Positions 35,895-44,863 of a stretch of 64,000 nucleotides of DNA are shown in pieces. Positions within the stretch are counted from its first letter, which is position 1. Every line of letters begins with the position of its first letter. The translations under genes and the position numbers were made by a program. Origin of the DNA: Mycobacterium deserti (lineage in GTDB: Bacteria > Actinomycetota > Actinomycetes > Mycobacteriales > Mycobacteriaceae). Under the pieces are notes generated by a model. The model saw only the letters and a program-made list of their open reading frames with translations, searched no databases and had not been told where the DNA came from. The DNA is taken from contig NZ_JAODWD010000001.1 of NCBI RefSeq assembly GCF_025345615.1, forward strand, positions 434,001-498,000, written 5' to 3'.

Positions 35895-36143
35895 CTCACC
35901 GTTCGACACAACATCGAGGCGGCCGCGCAACAAACGGCGAACTGCGAAATCATGAAATTCCGCTGACCCGGCGGTGCTACCATGGTGTGCGTACACGGTT
36001 CCTGCTGGGGCCGTGTATTGCTGCATTTGGTGCGGGGAAGAAGCGCTCGCGACCTGCAGCGATACATGACGAGCTCCCGGCGCCGTACCACAAGACTTCT
36101 TACGCGAAGAGCGCGAGAGCAACAACGACAGGAGCGCGAAGAC
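35895..36143 (+). promoter_or_regulatory. greA: Long greA leader region
   Basis: This 249-bp stretch lies between Rv1081c-like and greA. The greA frame is open upstream to an ATG at 35982 (54 extra codons), but the codons are poor in third-position G/C and a good ribosome binding site (AGGAGCG, 7 bp spacing) precedes ATG 36144, so I regard it as untranslated leader. No riboswitch class was recognised. Confidence 0.45.
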
Positions 36144-36638
36144 ATGACCGACACGCAGGTCACCTGGCTGACCCAGGAAGCACACGACAGGTTGAAGGCG
36201 GAGCTGGACCAGCTGATCGCCAATCGGCCGGTGATCGCCGCCGAGATCAACGACCGCCGTGAAGAGGGCGACCTGCGCGAGAACGGTGGCTACCACGCGG
36301 CCCGCGAGGAGCAGGGTCAGCAGGAAGCCCGCATTCGTCAGCTGCAGGAGCTGCTCAACAACGCCAAGGTGGGCGAGGCGCCCAAGCAGTCCGGCGTCGC
36401 GCTGCCCGGTTCCGTGGTCAAGGTCCAGTACGGCGACGACGAAAGCGACACCGAGACCTTCCTGATCGCCACCCGCCAGGAGGGCATCAGCGACGGCAAG
36501 CTCGAGGTGTACTCACCCAAGTCGCCACTTGGTGAGGCGCTCATCGACGCGAAGGTCGGCGACGTCCGCTCCTACATGGTGCCCAACGGCAGCACGGTGA
36601 CGGTGAAGCTGCTCGAGGCCGAGCCGTACCACGCCTGA
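36144..36638 (+). CDS. greA: Transcription elongation factor GreA
   Basis: GreA rescues backtracked RNA polymerase by stimulating transcript cleavage in the secondary channel. The 164-residue product has the N-terminal coiled-coil with the acidic tip ([20 protein letters not shown]) and a C-terminal FKBP-like domain ending [27 protein letters not shown] is the usual C-terminal family element. The length matches M. tuberculosis GreA. Confidence 0.95.
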   Translation: MTDTQVTWLTQEAHDRLKAELDQLIANRPVIAAEINDRREEGDLRENGGYHAAREEQGQQEARIRQLQELLNNAKVGEAPKQSGVALPGSVVKVQYGDDESDTETFLIATRQEGISDGKLEVYSPKSPLGEALIDAKVGDVRSYMVPNGSTVTVKLLEAEPYHA

Positions 36639-36674
36639 CGCGACCGGTCGGCGGACGAACGTTATTGTCCGCTC

Positions 36675-37337
36675 ATGGCGCAGATCGCCGAAGACCTCTA
36701 CCTGCTGCTGCTGGACAACGCGTCCGGGCAGCCCGGCTTGGAGCGTGACCGCCGTCAGCGGGTGCTCTCGGCAGCGGTGTTGCTGGATCTGGCGTACGCG
36801 TGCAGGATTCGGCCCGCTGTGGCAGGCGACAACGTCGAGCCCGGCCGGCTGATCGCGCTGGCCGCGCCCGGCCGCACGGACCCCGTCGTCGAGCCGGCGT
36901 TCCAGCTGCTGCAGCGGCAACCCCTTCGGGCGCCGTCCGCGGTCAAGAGACTGTCCAGGCAGACCGAGGACGACGTGGTCCGACACCTGGAATACACCGG
37001 ACAGATCCGGCGTATCCGGTTGCGGTCGAAGCGATTCAGCCATCCCTATGCATGGCCGCTGACGAACCGTGAGCGCGTCGGCCACGCGCGCTCGGCGCTG
37101 CTGTCGGCGCTGTTCGACCGCAGGCCGCCCGCTCCGGCGACCGCGGGGATCATCTCGCTGCTGCACGCGGTGGACGGGCTCGGCGCCCTGCTGAGCCTCA
37201 ACGACCGAGGCTGGCGGTGGGTGCACGCCCGAGCCGGTGAGATCGCCAGTGGCAGTTGGGTTGACGAGTACCCGACGGCGATGCCGGAGGTCAACCTGGC
37301 GGTCACCGCGTCGGCGGTGCGGGCGGCGCTAGCGTAG
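36675..37337 (+). CDS. GPP34/GOLPH3-like phosphoinositide-binding-fold protein
   Basis: This 220-residue protein resembles actinobacterial relatives of eukaryotic GOLPH3 (GPP34), with the opening IAEDLYLLLLDNASGQPG, VLSAAVLLDLAY, then the loop region RRIRLRSKRFSHPYAWPLTNRERV and LLHAVDGLG. Eukaryotic members bind phosphatidylinositol 4-phosphate and retain glycosyltransferases; the bacterial role is unknown. TATTGT 7 bp before the ATG could be a -10, suggesting a leaderless mRNA. It overlaps metB (opposite strand) by 9 bp at its 3' end. Confidence 0.8.
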   Translation: MAQIAEDLYLLLLDNASGQPGLERDRRQRVLSAAVLLDLAYACRIRPAVAGDNVEPGRLIALAAPGRTDPVVEPAFQLLQRQPLRAPSAVKRLSRQTEDDVVRHLEYTGQIRRIRLRSKRFSHPYAWPLTNRERVGHARSALLSALFDRRPPAPATAGIISLLHAVDGLGALLSLNDRGWRWVHARAGEIASGSWVDEYPTAMPEVNLAVTASAVRAALA

Positions 37338-38501
37338 CGCCTGCTCCAGGTCGGCCAGCAGGTCGGCCGAATCCTCGATGCCCACCGACAGCCGCACCAG
37401 GTCGTCGGGCACCTCGAGCTGAGAACCTGCGGTCGACGCGTGCGTCATCGCGCCGGGATGTTCGATCAACGATTCCACGCCGCCGAGCGACTCCGCGAGA
37501 ATGAATATGTCTGTGCGCGAGCAGAAATCGCGAGCCGCCTGCGCTCCGCCACGCAACCGCACCGACACCATGCCCCCGAACCCGCTCATCTGTTTGGCGG
37601 CGACCTCGTGGCCGGGATGTCCGGGAAGCCCCGGGTAGAGCACGGTCTCGATCGCGGGATGGCCGTCGAGGAACTCGGCGACCAGCGCGGCGTTGGCGCT
37701 GTGCCGCTGCATGCGCAGCACCAGCGTCTTCAGTCCGCGCATGGTCAGGTACGCGTCGAACGGCCCGGGTACCGCACCGGCGCCGTTCTGCAGGAAACCG
37801 AATGCGGCATCGAGCTCTTCGTCGTTGGTCAGCAGCGCACCACCGACCACGTCGGAATGACCGCCGATGTACTTCGTCGTGGAGTGCAACACGATGTCGG
37901 CGCCGAACAGCAAGGGCTGCTGCAATGCCGGGGACGCGAACGTATTGTCCACCAACACCTTTGTGCCCTTGGCGGTGCCGAGCTGAGATATCGCGGCGAT
38001 GTCGGCGATCGACAGCAGTGGATTGGTCGGTGTCTCCACCCAGATCAACCGGGTCTTCGGGGTGATCGCCGCCTCGACCGCCTCGAGGTCGGACAGGGAG
38101 ACCGCGGTGTACTCGATCCCCCACTCGCGAAACACCTTGTCGATGAGCCGGAAGGTGCCCCCGTAGGCGTCGTCGGGCATGACCAGGTGATCGCCCGGCC
38201 GCAGCACGGCGCGCAGCGCGCAGTCGGTCGCGGCCATGCCCGAGGAGAACGCCCGGCCGTAGGTGGCCTCTTCGACGGCGGCCAGCGCTGCCTCCAGGGC
38301 GGTGCGGGTCGGGTTGCCGGTGCGCGCGTACTCGAAGCCGCCGCGCAGGTTCCCGACGCCGTCCTGGGCGAATGTTGAGCTGGCGTAGATGGGGGCGTTG
38401 ACAGCGCCGGTGCCGGGATCGGGTCGGAACCCTGCGTGGATGGCTTTGGTGGCCAGGCCGTACGCCTGGTAGTGGTCCGCTGCGCTGCGCCTCTCGCTCA
38501 T
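37329..38501 (-). CDS. metB: Cystathionine gamma-synthase
   Basis: MetB is a PLP enzyme that joins O-succinyl- or O-acetyl-homoserine and cysteine to cystathionine. The 390-residue product has KAIHAGFRPDPGTGAVN, YARTGNPTRTALEAALA, FSSGMAATDCALR, the PLP lysine in HSTTKYIGGHSDVVGGAL and LAESLGGVESLIEHPG. ATG 38501 agrees with the family. With cbs 2.7 kb away, it supports the transsulfuration link between cysteine and methionine that mycobacteria use. Confidence 0.93.
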   Translation of the reverse strand: MSERRSAADHYQAYGLATKAIHAGFRPDPGTGAVNAPIYASSTFAQDGVGNLRGGFEYARTGNPTRTALEAALAAVEEATYGRAFSSGMAATDCALRAVLRPGDHLVMPDDAYGGTFRLIDKVFREWGIEYTAVSLSDLEAVEAAITPKTRLIWVETPTNPLLSIADIAAISQLGTAKGTKVLVDNTFASPALQQPLLFGADIVLHSTTKYIGGHSDVVGGALLTNDEELDAAFGFLQNGAGAVPGPFDAYLTMRGLKTLVLRMQRHSANAALVAEFLDGHPAIETVLYPGLPGHPGHEVAAKQMSGFGGMVSVRLRGGAQAARDFCSRTDIFILAESLGGVESLIEHPGAMTHASTAGSQLEVPDDLVRLSVGIEDSADLLADLEQALR

Positions 38502-38532
38502 GGTCGCCAGGGTAACGGTGTAGAACTTGACC

Positions 38533-39711
38533 ATGTCCACCGCTGCGACCGCCTCGATCGAAACTCTGCTCGACCTCGACTCGCTGCTGACGCCCGAGGA
38601 CCTCGAGCTGCGCACCATGGTTCGGCAATTCGGCGAACAGCGGCTGCGCCCGCACATCGCCGACTGGTTCGAGGCCGGCGAGGTGCCTGTCCGCGAGCTG
38701 GCATCCGACCTGGGCAAATTGGGCCTGCTCGGCATGCACCTCGAGGGTTACGGGTGCGGCGGCTCGACCGCGAGCGCCTATGGGCTGGTATGCCAGGAGC
38801 TCGAAGCGGTCGACAGCGGTCTGCGCAGCCTCGTGTCGGTGCAGGGTTCGCTGGCGATGTTCGCGATCTACCGGTGGGGCAGCGAGGAGCAGCGCGAGTC
38901 GTGGCTGCCGCGGATGGCCGCCGGCGAGGCCATCGGCTGCTTCGGCCTGACCGAGCCGGACTTCGGGTCCAACCCCGGCGGCATGCGCACCACCGCACGT
39001 CGCGACGGTTCGGACTGGATCCTCAACGGTTCCAAGATGTGGATCACCAACGGGTCGGTCGCCGATGTCGCGATCGTGTGGGCCAGGGCCGACGACGGCG
39101 TCCTCGGTTTCCTCGTGCCGACGGACACGCCGGGGTTCTCCGCCCGCGACATGACCCACAAGCTCTCGCTGCGAGCGTCGGTCACCTCCGAGTTGCACCT
39201 CGACGACGTGCGACTGCCCGCCGACGCGCAGCTACCTGAGGCGCAGGGCCTCAAGGCTCCGCTGAGCTGCCTGTCGGAGGCGCGGTTCGGCATCGTCTTC
39301 GGCAGCGTCGGCGCCGCGCGGGACTGCCTGCAGTCGGCGGTGGACTACGTAGGTACCCGTGAGGTGTTCGACAAGCCGCTCGCGGGATACCAACTGACAC
39401 AGGCGAAGATCGCCGACATGGCTGTCGAACTCGCCAAGGCGCAACTGCTGGCGCTGCACCTCGGGCGCCTCAAGGACGAGGGCAAGATCCGGCCGGAGCA
39501 GGTCAGCGTAGGCAAGCTCAACAACGTCCGCGAAGCGATCAAGATCGCTCGGCAGTGCCGAACCCTGTTGGGCGCCAACGGGATCACGCTGGAGTATCCG
39601 GTGCTTCGGCACGCAAACAACCTCGAGTCCGTGCTGACCTACGAGGGCACGTCCGAGGTTCACCAATTGGTCATCGGAGAGGCGCTGACCGGAGTCAGCG
39701 CCTTCCGTTGA
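38533..39711 (+). CDS. Acyl-CoA dehydrogenase, glutaryl-CoA dehydrogenase type (FadE7-like)
   Basis: This flavoprotein of 392 residues has the glutaryl-CoA dehydrogenase hallmarks LDSLLTPEDLELRTMVRQF, DSGLRSLVSVQGSLAMF, CFGLTEPDFGSNPGGM and the active-site YEGTSEVHQLVIGEALTG. The catalytic Glu lies in the TYEGT motif. Closest in my memory is FadE7 of M. tuberculosis. A lysine/tryptophan degradation role is plausible; other short-chain diacid CoA substrates are possible. A TTG at 38527 precedes the ATG in frame. It is divergent from metB with 31 bp between starts. Confidence 0.88.
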   Translation: MSTAATASIETLLDLDSLLTPEDLELRTMVRQFGEQRLRPHIADWFEAGEVPVRELASDLGKLGLLGMHLEGYGCGGSTASAYGLVCQELEAVDSGLRSLVSVQGSLAMFAIYRWGSEEQRESWLPRMAAGEAIGCFGLTEPDFGSNPGGMRTTARRDGSDWILNGSKMWITNGSVADVAIVWARADDGVLGFLVPTDTPGFSARDMTHKLSLRASVTSELHLDDVRLPADAQLPEAQGLKAPLSCLSEARFGIVFGSVGAARDCLQSAVDYVGTREVFDKPLAGYQLTQAKIADMAVELAKAQLLALHLGRLKDEGKIRPEQVSVGKLNNVREAIKIARQCRTLLGANGITLEYPVLRHANNLESVLTYEGTSEVHQLVIGEALTGVSAFR

Positions 39712-39717
39712 CCCCTC

Positions 39718-40491
39718 TTATTGCTGCGGCTGCTGGGGCTGCGGCGGCAGCGGCTGCGGATTGAGCCCCTGCCGGTCCAGCGGCAGAGCGACGTGGTTGA
39801 GAATCTTGTCGACCAACGTCTGACGCTTCGAATCCCATAGCGGGAACAGGACAGCGACCAGCCAGACGATGCCCAAGCAGACGCCGGCTCCTACCCAGTA
39901 GATCAGCTCACGCACGATCGACATGCCGAAACCGACCGGCTGCCCGTCCTTTTCGTTGACGATCTTGAACTTCATGATCGACTTGCCGATGCTCGAGCCG
40001 GTCTTGCCCTGCTTGTACCCGAGGTTCCAGATCCAGTAGGCGAGCGCCAGGAGGTGCCCCAGAGCCAGCAGGATCACACCGATCGCCGAAAAGTCGGACG
40101 AGCAGTAGACCCCGTAGCCGTCGGCGTCGCTCGTGCAGTTGTTGTCGGCGGTACCGAAGGCGATGCCGTAGGTGATGCCGAGCAAGATGAGGATCGGAAC
40201 CGCGTCGATCAGGTACGCCAGCACGCGGGTGAACCACGGTGTGTACGCATCCTGGGGCAGGGCCGGTACTTGCGATGGCGGAAACCCACCGCCCTGTGGG
40301 CCGTAGCCACCGTGCTGCTGTGGCGGATAGCCGCCGGACTGCGGCGGGTAGCCGGGCGCATTCTGCGGCGGAGGCGGCGGATACCCACCCTGCGACGGCG
40401 GGGGTGGATAGCCGCCGGGTGGTGGCGGCGGGTATCCGCCCTGCGGCGGCGGCGGATAGTTCCCCTGCGGAGGAGGCGGTTGGTCGGTCAT
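39718..40491 (-). CDS. pra: Proline-rich antigen, RDD family membrane protein
   Basis: This 257-residue homologue of Pra (Rv1078, proline-rich antigen) has an N-terminal 75 residues of tandem GGYPPPP-type repeats, then an RDD domain with three to four membrane segments. The RDD-type helix is VLAYLIDAVPILILLGITYG; NLGYKQGKTGSSIGKSIMKFKI follows. The C-terminus is again Pro/Gln-rich. A neighbouring shorter paralogue suggests duplication. Family function is unclear; the Leu/Pro-rich extension may be surface exposed. Confidence 0.88.
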   Translation of the reverse strand: MTDQPPPPQGNYPPPPQGGYPPPPPGGYPPPPSQGGYPPPPPQNAPGYPPQSGGYPPQQHGGYGPQGGGFPPSQVPALPQDAYTPWFTRVLAYLIDAVPILILLGITYGIAFGTADNNCTSDADGYGVYCSSDFSAIGVILLALGHLLALAYWIWNLGYKQGKTGSSIGKSIMKFKIVNEKDGQPVGFGMSIVRELIYWVGAGVCLGIVWLVAVLFPLWDSKRQTLVDKILNHVALPLDRQGLNPQPLPPQPQQPQQ

Positions 40492-40504
40492 GAGCTCCCT
40501 TTCG

Positions 40505-41059
40505 TTAGAGCGGTAAGCAGATTGACGAGACGATCTTGTCGGCCAACGACTGTCGCTTGTGATCCCAGAGCGGGAGCAGCACCGCGACGAGCCACACGAT
40601 GCCGCACAGCCCGGCGGCCACCAGATAAACGAGCTCCCGCACCACCGACATGCCGAAACCGATTGGCTGCCCTGTCTTTTCGGCGACAACCTTGAACTTC
40701 ATCACGGACTTGCCGATGCTCGAGCCGGTCCTGCCCTGGCGGTATCCAAGGTTCCAGATCAGGTAGCCGAGCGCGAGGATCGCCGCGAGAGCCAACGACA
40801 GCTGCCCGACTGGCGAGGCGCCCGTCGCACAGAACTCGCCGATCTCGTATTCCGAGGTGCCGGCGATGCAGGCGGTCTCTTGGGTGGCGAACAGCACCGC
40901 CCAGCCGACGCCATTGATGAGCGCGAAGGGCAGGTAGTCGATCAGGTAGGCGATGACCCGGGGCAGCCATGGGGTGTAGGCGTCGCGCGGCAGCCCGTCG
41001 ACTGAGCCCGGCTGCGGGGGGTAGGCGAACCCGACCTGCGGGGGCGGATGGTCGGTCAT
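40505..41059 (-). CDS. RDD family membrane protein, paralogue of Pra
   Basis: This 184-residue RDD protein keeps the domain of the adjacent Pra (DAYTPWLPRVIAYLIDYLP, GYLIWNLGYRQGRTGSSIGKSVMKFKVV, GMSVVRELVYLVAAGLC, HKRQSLADKI) but lacks most of the proline-rich repeat. It is followed by Pra after 13 bp on the same strand. Conservation is high in the last half and weak in the loop. Function is unknown. Confidence 0.85.
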   Translation of the reverse strand: MTDHPPPQVGFAYPPQPGSVDGLPRDAYTPWLPRVIAYLIDYLPFALINGVGWAVLFATQETACIAGTSEYEIGEFCATGASPVGQLSLALAAILALGYLIWNLGYRQGRTGSSIGKSVMKFKVVAEKTGQPIGFGMSVVRELVYLVAAGLCGIVWLVAVLLPLWDHKRQSLADKIVSSICLPL

Positions 41060-41174
41060 GGACGCCTTCCAGTGACGTGAAACTGGGATCGAGCGGCCCT
41101 ACCCTAACCTGCTCGTTGACTGCCAGCGGGGTTTTCGTCCGGCATTTTGATCATGACCTCGCCTGCGTGTCCGG

Positions 41175-42569
41175 CTAGCGGCGAATGCTGCCGTCCGACA
41201 AGAATCCGAGCAGGTCATGACGGGTGAGGACGCCCACCGGCTTGCCCTCCTCGACCACCATGACGGCGTCGCATTCGCGCAGTGTCTTGGCGGCGTTGCT
41301 GACCAGTTCACCCGCTCCGATCAAGGGCAGCGGCGGGCCCATGTGCTCGGCGACGGCGTCGGCCAGCTTGGCGCGGCCTTCGAACACCGCCGAGAGCAAT
41401 TCGCGCTCCGAGACGCTGCCCGCCACCTCGCCTGCCATCACCGGCGGCTCGGCTCCGACCACAGGCATCTGCGAGACGCCGTACTCCCGCAGAATGCCGA
41501 TGGCGTCGCGCACCGTCTCCGCAGGGTGGGTGTGCACCAGGTCGGGCAGGGCGCCGGATTTTCCTCGCAGCACGTCGCCGACCGTCGACTCTTCGACCGA
41601 GCCGTCGAGCCGACTGCGCAGGAATCCGTAGGAGGACATCCATGCGTCGTTGAAAACCTTTGAGAGATAGCCTCGTCCGCCGTCGGGTAACAGGACGACG
41701 ACGACCGCGTCCGGGCCGGCCTTCTCGGCGACCTTGATTGCTGCGACCACCGCCATCCCGCACGAGCCACCGACCAGCAGCGCCTCCTCGCGGGCCAGGC
41801 GGCGGGTCATCTCGAAAGAGTCGGCGTCGGACACCGCGATGATCTCGTCCGCCACGGCGGGGTCGTAGGCCGACGGCCAGAAGTCCTCGCCCACCCCCTC
41901 GACCAGGTAGGGCCTGCCGGTGCCGCCGGAGTACACCGAGCCCTCGGGATCGGCACCGATGATCTTGACTTTTCCGCCGGACACCTCTTTGAGGTATCGC
42001 CCCGCGCCGGTGATGGTGCCGCCGGTGCCGACACCGGCGACGAAGTGTGTCACCCTGCCCTCGGTATCGGCCCAGATCTCGGGCCCGGTGGTCTCGTAAT
42101 GCGACTCCGGACCCATCGGGTTGGAGTACTGGTCGGGCTTCCATGCGCCGTCGACTTCGGTGACGAGGCGGTTCGAGACGCTGTAGTAGCTGTCGGGGTC
42201 ATCCGGAGCCACGGCAGTCGGGCATACGACCACATCGGCGCCGTAGGCGCGCAACACATTCCGCTTGTCCTCGCTGACCTTGTCAGGACAGACGAAGATG
42301 CACTTGTAGCCGCGCTGCTGCGCCACCAGCGCCAGCCCGACGCCGGTATTGCCCGACGTGGGCTCGACGATGGTGCCGCCGGGTTTGAGTTCGCCGCTGG
42401 CCTCGGCGGCGTCGATCATCTTGATCGCGATGCGGTCCTTGGAGCTGCCTCCGGGGTTGAGGTATTCGATCTTGGCCGCGACCAGTCCGGCGCCGTCTGA
42501 GACAACCGAGTTCAGCTGCACCAACGGGGTGTTACCGATGAGCTCGCTGACGTGCCGGGCGATCCGCAT
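41175..42569 (-). CDS. cbs: Cystathionine beta-synthase
   Basis: Cbs condenses serine and homocysteine to cystathionine, giving cysteine from methionine sulfur. The 464-residue product has the PLP core (LIGNTPLVQL, NPGGSSKDRIAIKM with the PLP lysine, EPTSGNTGVGLALVAQ) and C-terminal CBS domains with VGDVLRG, VRDAIGILREYGVSQMPVV and GVLTRHDLLGFL. The N-terminus carries no heme domain, as in M. tuberculosis Cbs. It is in line with pra-type genes but has its own 115-bp gap downstream. Confidence 0.94.
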   Translation of the reverse strand: MRIARHVSELIGNTPLVQLNSVVSDGAGLVAAKIEYLNPGGSSKDRIAIKMIDAAEASGELKPGGTIVEPTSGNTGVGLALVAQQRGYKCIFVCPDKVSEDKRNVLRAYGADVVVCPTAVAPDDPDSYYSVSNRLVTEVDGAWKPDQYSNPMGPESHYETTGPEIWADTEGRVTHFVAGVGTGGTITGAGRYLKEVSGGKVKIIGADPEGSVYSGGTGRPYLVEGVGEDFWPSAYDPAVADEIIAVSDADSFEMTRRLAREEALLVGGSCGMAVVAAIKVAEKAGPDAVVVVLLPDGGRGYLSKVFNDAWMSSYGFLRSRLDGSVEESTVGDVLRGKSGALPDLVHTHPAETVRDAIGILREYGVSQMPVVGAEPPVMAGEVAGSVSERELLSAVFEGRAKLADAVAEHMGPPLPLIGAGELVSNAAKTLRECDAVMVVEEGKPVGVLTRHDLLGFLSDGSIRR

Positions 42570-42614
42570 GACTCCATGGTGTCAGGCCGACCATGTGCTG
42601 ACCAGGTGAGGGGC

Positions 42615-43676
42615 CTACCAGGTGGCCTCTCGGATGTAGTCGCCGATCTGCTTGAGCGAGCGGGTGGCCTCCGGGACCGCGGGTGCGGCGAGTTGGAAGA
42701 CGTGCATCTGACCGGGCCAGACCCGTACCTCGACCGGCACTCCGGCGGCGGCCAGCCGGCGCGCGGCCTTGCGCGCGTCGCTCACCAGCACTTCCGAACC
42801 GGAGACGTGAATCAGGGTGCGTGGAAGGCCGGGCTCGATGTGATCCAGCGGCTCGTAGACCTCCTCGGGCTTCCCGTCGACGAGGCGCCGCCCGGCGGCT
42901 TCTTTGACGAGGTCGACCAGCGCGTAGAAGGCCCGCGACGGGAACATCGCGTCGCTGCGGATGTTCGGGTGGTTCGCTCTGGTCTCGTTGTCGATCTCGA
43001 ACAGCGGGGAGAGCGTCACCATAGCGGCCGGCGATTCGCCCTCGAGGCCGTCGCGCCGCAGCTTCTCGGCCAGCGCCAGCGCCAGGTAGCCTCCGGCGGA
43101 GTCGCCGGCCAACACGATCTGGTCGGGCTCGTATCCCTTGAGCCGCAACCACTTATAGGCGTCGTAGCAGTCGTCGAGCGCCTCGCCGACGGAGTGCTTG
43201 GGAATCATCCGGTAGTTGACCATCAGCACTGGACTGTCGGCGTAACCCGACAGCGCGGTCACCAGGCGGCCGTGGGAATTCACGCCACAGGTCAGAAACG
43301 CCCCGCCGTGCATGTACAGGACAACGCTGCGCTTGCCGTCGGCGGCGAGCACACCTGACGCGCGGACCAACTGCGCGGTGCAATTAGGCAAAGAAATGGT
43401 GGCGCGAATAGTGCCGGGGGCGGGTCGCGCAACCCGCGCGACGAAGTCGACCAGACCCCATGGCCAGGGCAGGCGCGGAGCGTAGCTACCGATAGCTAGC
43501 GTCGGCCGAATAGTTAGCAGTGCGGCCAGCGAAGTGAGTCGTCCCGCGAGGCTCGGGCCGTCCTCGACGACCTCGACAGGGGCGCCGTCGCTAACCGGAA
43601 ATTTGCGAGCCTTACCTGCTTTAGCAGGCACGAAACCAGCGCGCGAGACGCTGGCCGCTTTGCTTGGTGCCGTCAT
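42615..43676 (-). CDS. lipU: LipU-type esterase/lipase (hormone-sensitive lipase family)
   Basis: This 353-residue alpha/beta hydrolase has the HSL motif LYMHGGAFLTCG (oxyanion HGG) and the nucleophile in LAGDSAGGYLAL, with the acid/His region LIHVSGSEVLVSD and WPGQMHVFQL. It resembles LipU (Rv1076) but carries about 55 extra N-terminal residues. I chose the ATG at 43676, though the GTGs just upstream could also be used. An inverted repeat CACTC-TAC-GAGTG lies at 43750-43762 upstream. Confidence 0.85.
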   Translation of the reverse strand: MTAPSKAASVSRAGFVPAKAGKARKFPVSDGAPVEVVEDGPSLAGRLTSLAALLTIRPTLAIGSYAPRLPWPWGLVDFVARVARPAPGTIRATISLPNCTAQLVRASGVLAADGKRSVVLYMHGGAFLTCGVNSHGRLVTALSGYADSPVLMVNYRMIPKHSVGEALDDCYDAYKWLRLKGYEPDQIVLAGDSAGGYLALALAEKLRRDGLEGESPAAMVTLSPLFEIDNETRANHPNIRSDAMFPSRAFYALVDLVKEAAGRRLVDGKPEEVYEPLDHIEPGLPRTLIHVSGSEVLVSDARKAARRLAAAGVPVEVRVWPGQMHVFQLAAPAVPEATRSLKQIGDYIREATW

Positions 43677-43749
43677 CGCCACCACTTCCTACGCCGTTGT
43701 AGAGCCGACTCCACCTGTTTGCTCCAGCGGTGCCGGTACCTTAGCTTGA

Positions 43750-43762
43750 CACTCTACGAGTG
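43750..43762. promoter_or_regulatory. Small inverted repeat in the lipU/Rv1075c divergent region
   Basis: CACTC-TAC-GAGTG is a perfect 5-bp inverted repeat, flanked more loosely by TTGA and TACAA. It is 74 bp upstream of the lipU start and 110 bp from the SGNH gene start, in the AT-richer part of their shared region. It could be an operator; no factor is suggested. Confidence 0.3.
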
Positions 43763-43871
43763 ATACAACAATCAAAGAGTCGCAATCGATACCGGACTTG
43801 ATACCGCACTGTGATCCCGGTGCGGACCTCGCCACGCGGAATCTCGCGAAATTCGACCTAGACTTGACCGC

Positions 43872-44831
43872 GTGGGCACACCACGTCGGAGCACCATCGC
43901 CCTGGCGGCCGCGGCAACGCTCGCGTCGAGCGGCTCGGCTTACGTCGGGGCCCGTAATCTGCTGACCGGGCAAGCGCAGAAGGCTCGACAGGTCATACCC
44001 AAAGCGTGGGACATCCCGCCACGGGCCGACGGCGTCTACACGCCGGGCGGGGGCCCTGTCGAACGGTGGCACCGGGGCATCCCGTTCGACCTGCACCTGA
44101 TGATCTTCGGCGACTCCACCGCCACCGGCTACGGCTGCCAGGTCGCCGATGAGGTGCCCGGTGTGCTGATCGCGCGCGGACTGGCCGAGGCCTCGGGAAA
44201 GCGGATCCGGCTGTCCACCAAGGCGATCGTCGGCGCAACGTCGAAGGGGCTGTCCGGGCAGATCGACGCGATGTTCGTGGCCGGGCCGCCACCGGATGCC
44301 GCGGTCATCATGATCGGCGCCAACGACATCACCAAGCCCAACGGCATCGGACCGTCGGCGCGGCGACTCGGCAAGGCCGTCACGCGCCTGCGCGCCAGCG
44401 GTGCGGCCGTCGTGGTGGGCACCTGCCCGGATTTCGGCGTCATCACCGCGATTCCGCAGCCCCTGCGGTGGTACGCCCGCAGCCGCGGGTTGCGGCTTGC
44501 GCGGGCCCAGGCGTCGGCGGTGCGGGAGGCCGGAGGTATTCCGGTGCCCTTCTCCGACCTGCTTGCCCCGGAGTTCCGCAAGGCCCCGGAGCAGCTGTTC
44601 AGTCCCGACATGTTCCACCCGTCGGCAGCTGGCTACGCGCTGGCGGCCAAGCAGTTGCTGCCTGCGTTGTGTAATGCCTTGGGCGAGTTCATCGGCGGCG
44701 CGCAACCGGCCGACGCGCTGGAACCGCGCAACGCGGAGGGCAGTTCGCTGCTCGCTCGGGTGGGCAACATCAGCCGGCTGTGGCGGCGCTCGACCGGGGT
44801 CCCCGCGCCCATCGTGGTGCACGCGAGTTAG
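43872..44831 (+). CDS. SGNH/GDSL esterase (Rv1075c type)
   Basis: This 319-residue exported or membrane-anchored esterase resembles Rv1075c, described as a GDSL-like esterase with a Ser-Asp-His triad. The product has an N-terminal hydrophobic stretch (TIALAAAATLASSGSAYVG) and Ser82 in LMIFGDSTATGYG. The oxyanion Asn is in IMIGANDITKP and the Asp/His pair in SPDMFHPSAAGYAL. The start is a GTG at 43872. Active-site residues are all present, so activity is expected. Confidence 0.9.
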   Translation: MGTPRRSTIALAAAATLASSGSAYVGARNLLTGQAQKARQVIPKAWDIPPRADGVYTPGGGPVERWHRGIPFDLHLMIFGDSTATGYGCQVADEVPGVLIARGLAEASGKRIRLSTKAIVGATSKGLSGQIDAMFVAGPPPDAAVIMIGANDITKPNGIGPSARRLGKAVTRLRASGAAVVVGTCPDFGVITAIPQPLRWYARSRGLRLARAQASAVREAGGIPVPFSDLLAPEFRKAPEQLFSPDMFHPSAAGYALAAKQLLPALCNALGEFIGGAQPADALEPRNAEGSSLLARVGNISRLWRRSTGVPAPIVVHAS

Positions 44832-44863
44832 GTTTCTTGTATCCATCGATACGAGGAGAAGTC

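Noticed and set aside
35982..36143. 54-codon in-frame N-terminal extension of GreA
   Set aside because: GreA homologues begin at 36144, which has its own ribosome binding site; extension codons are not mycobacterial in usage.
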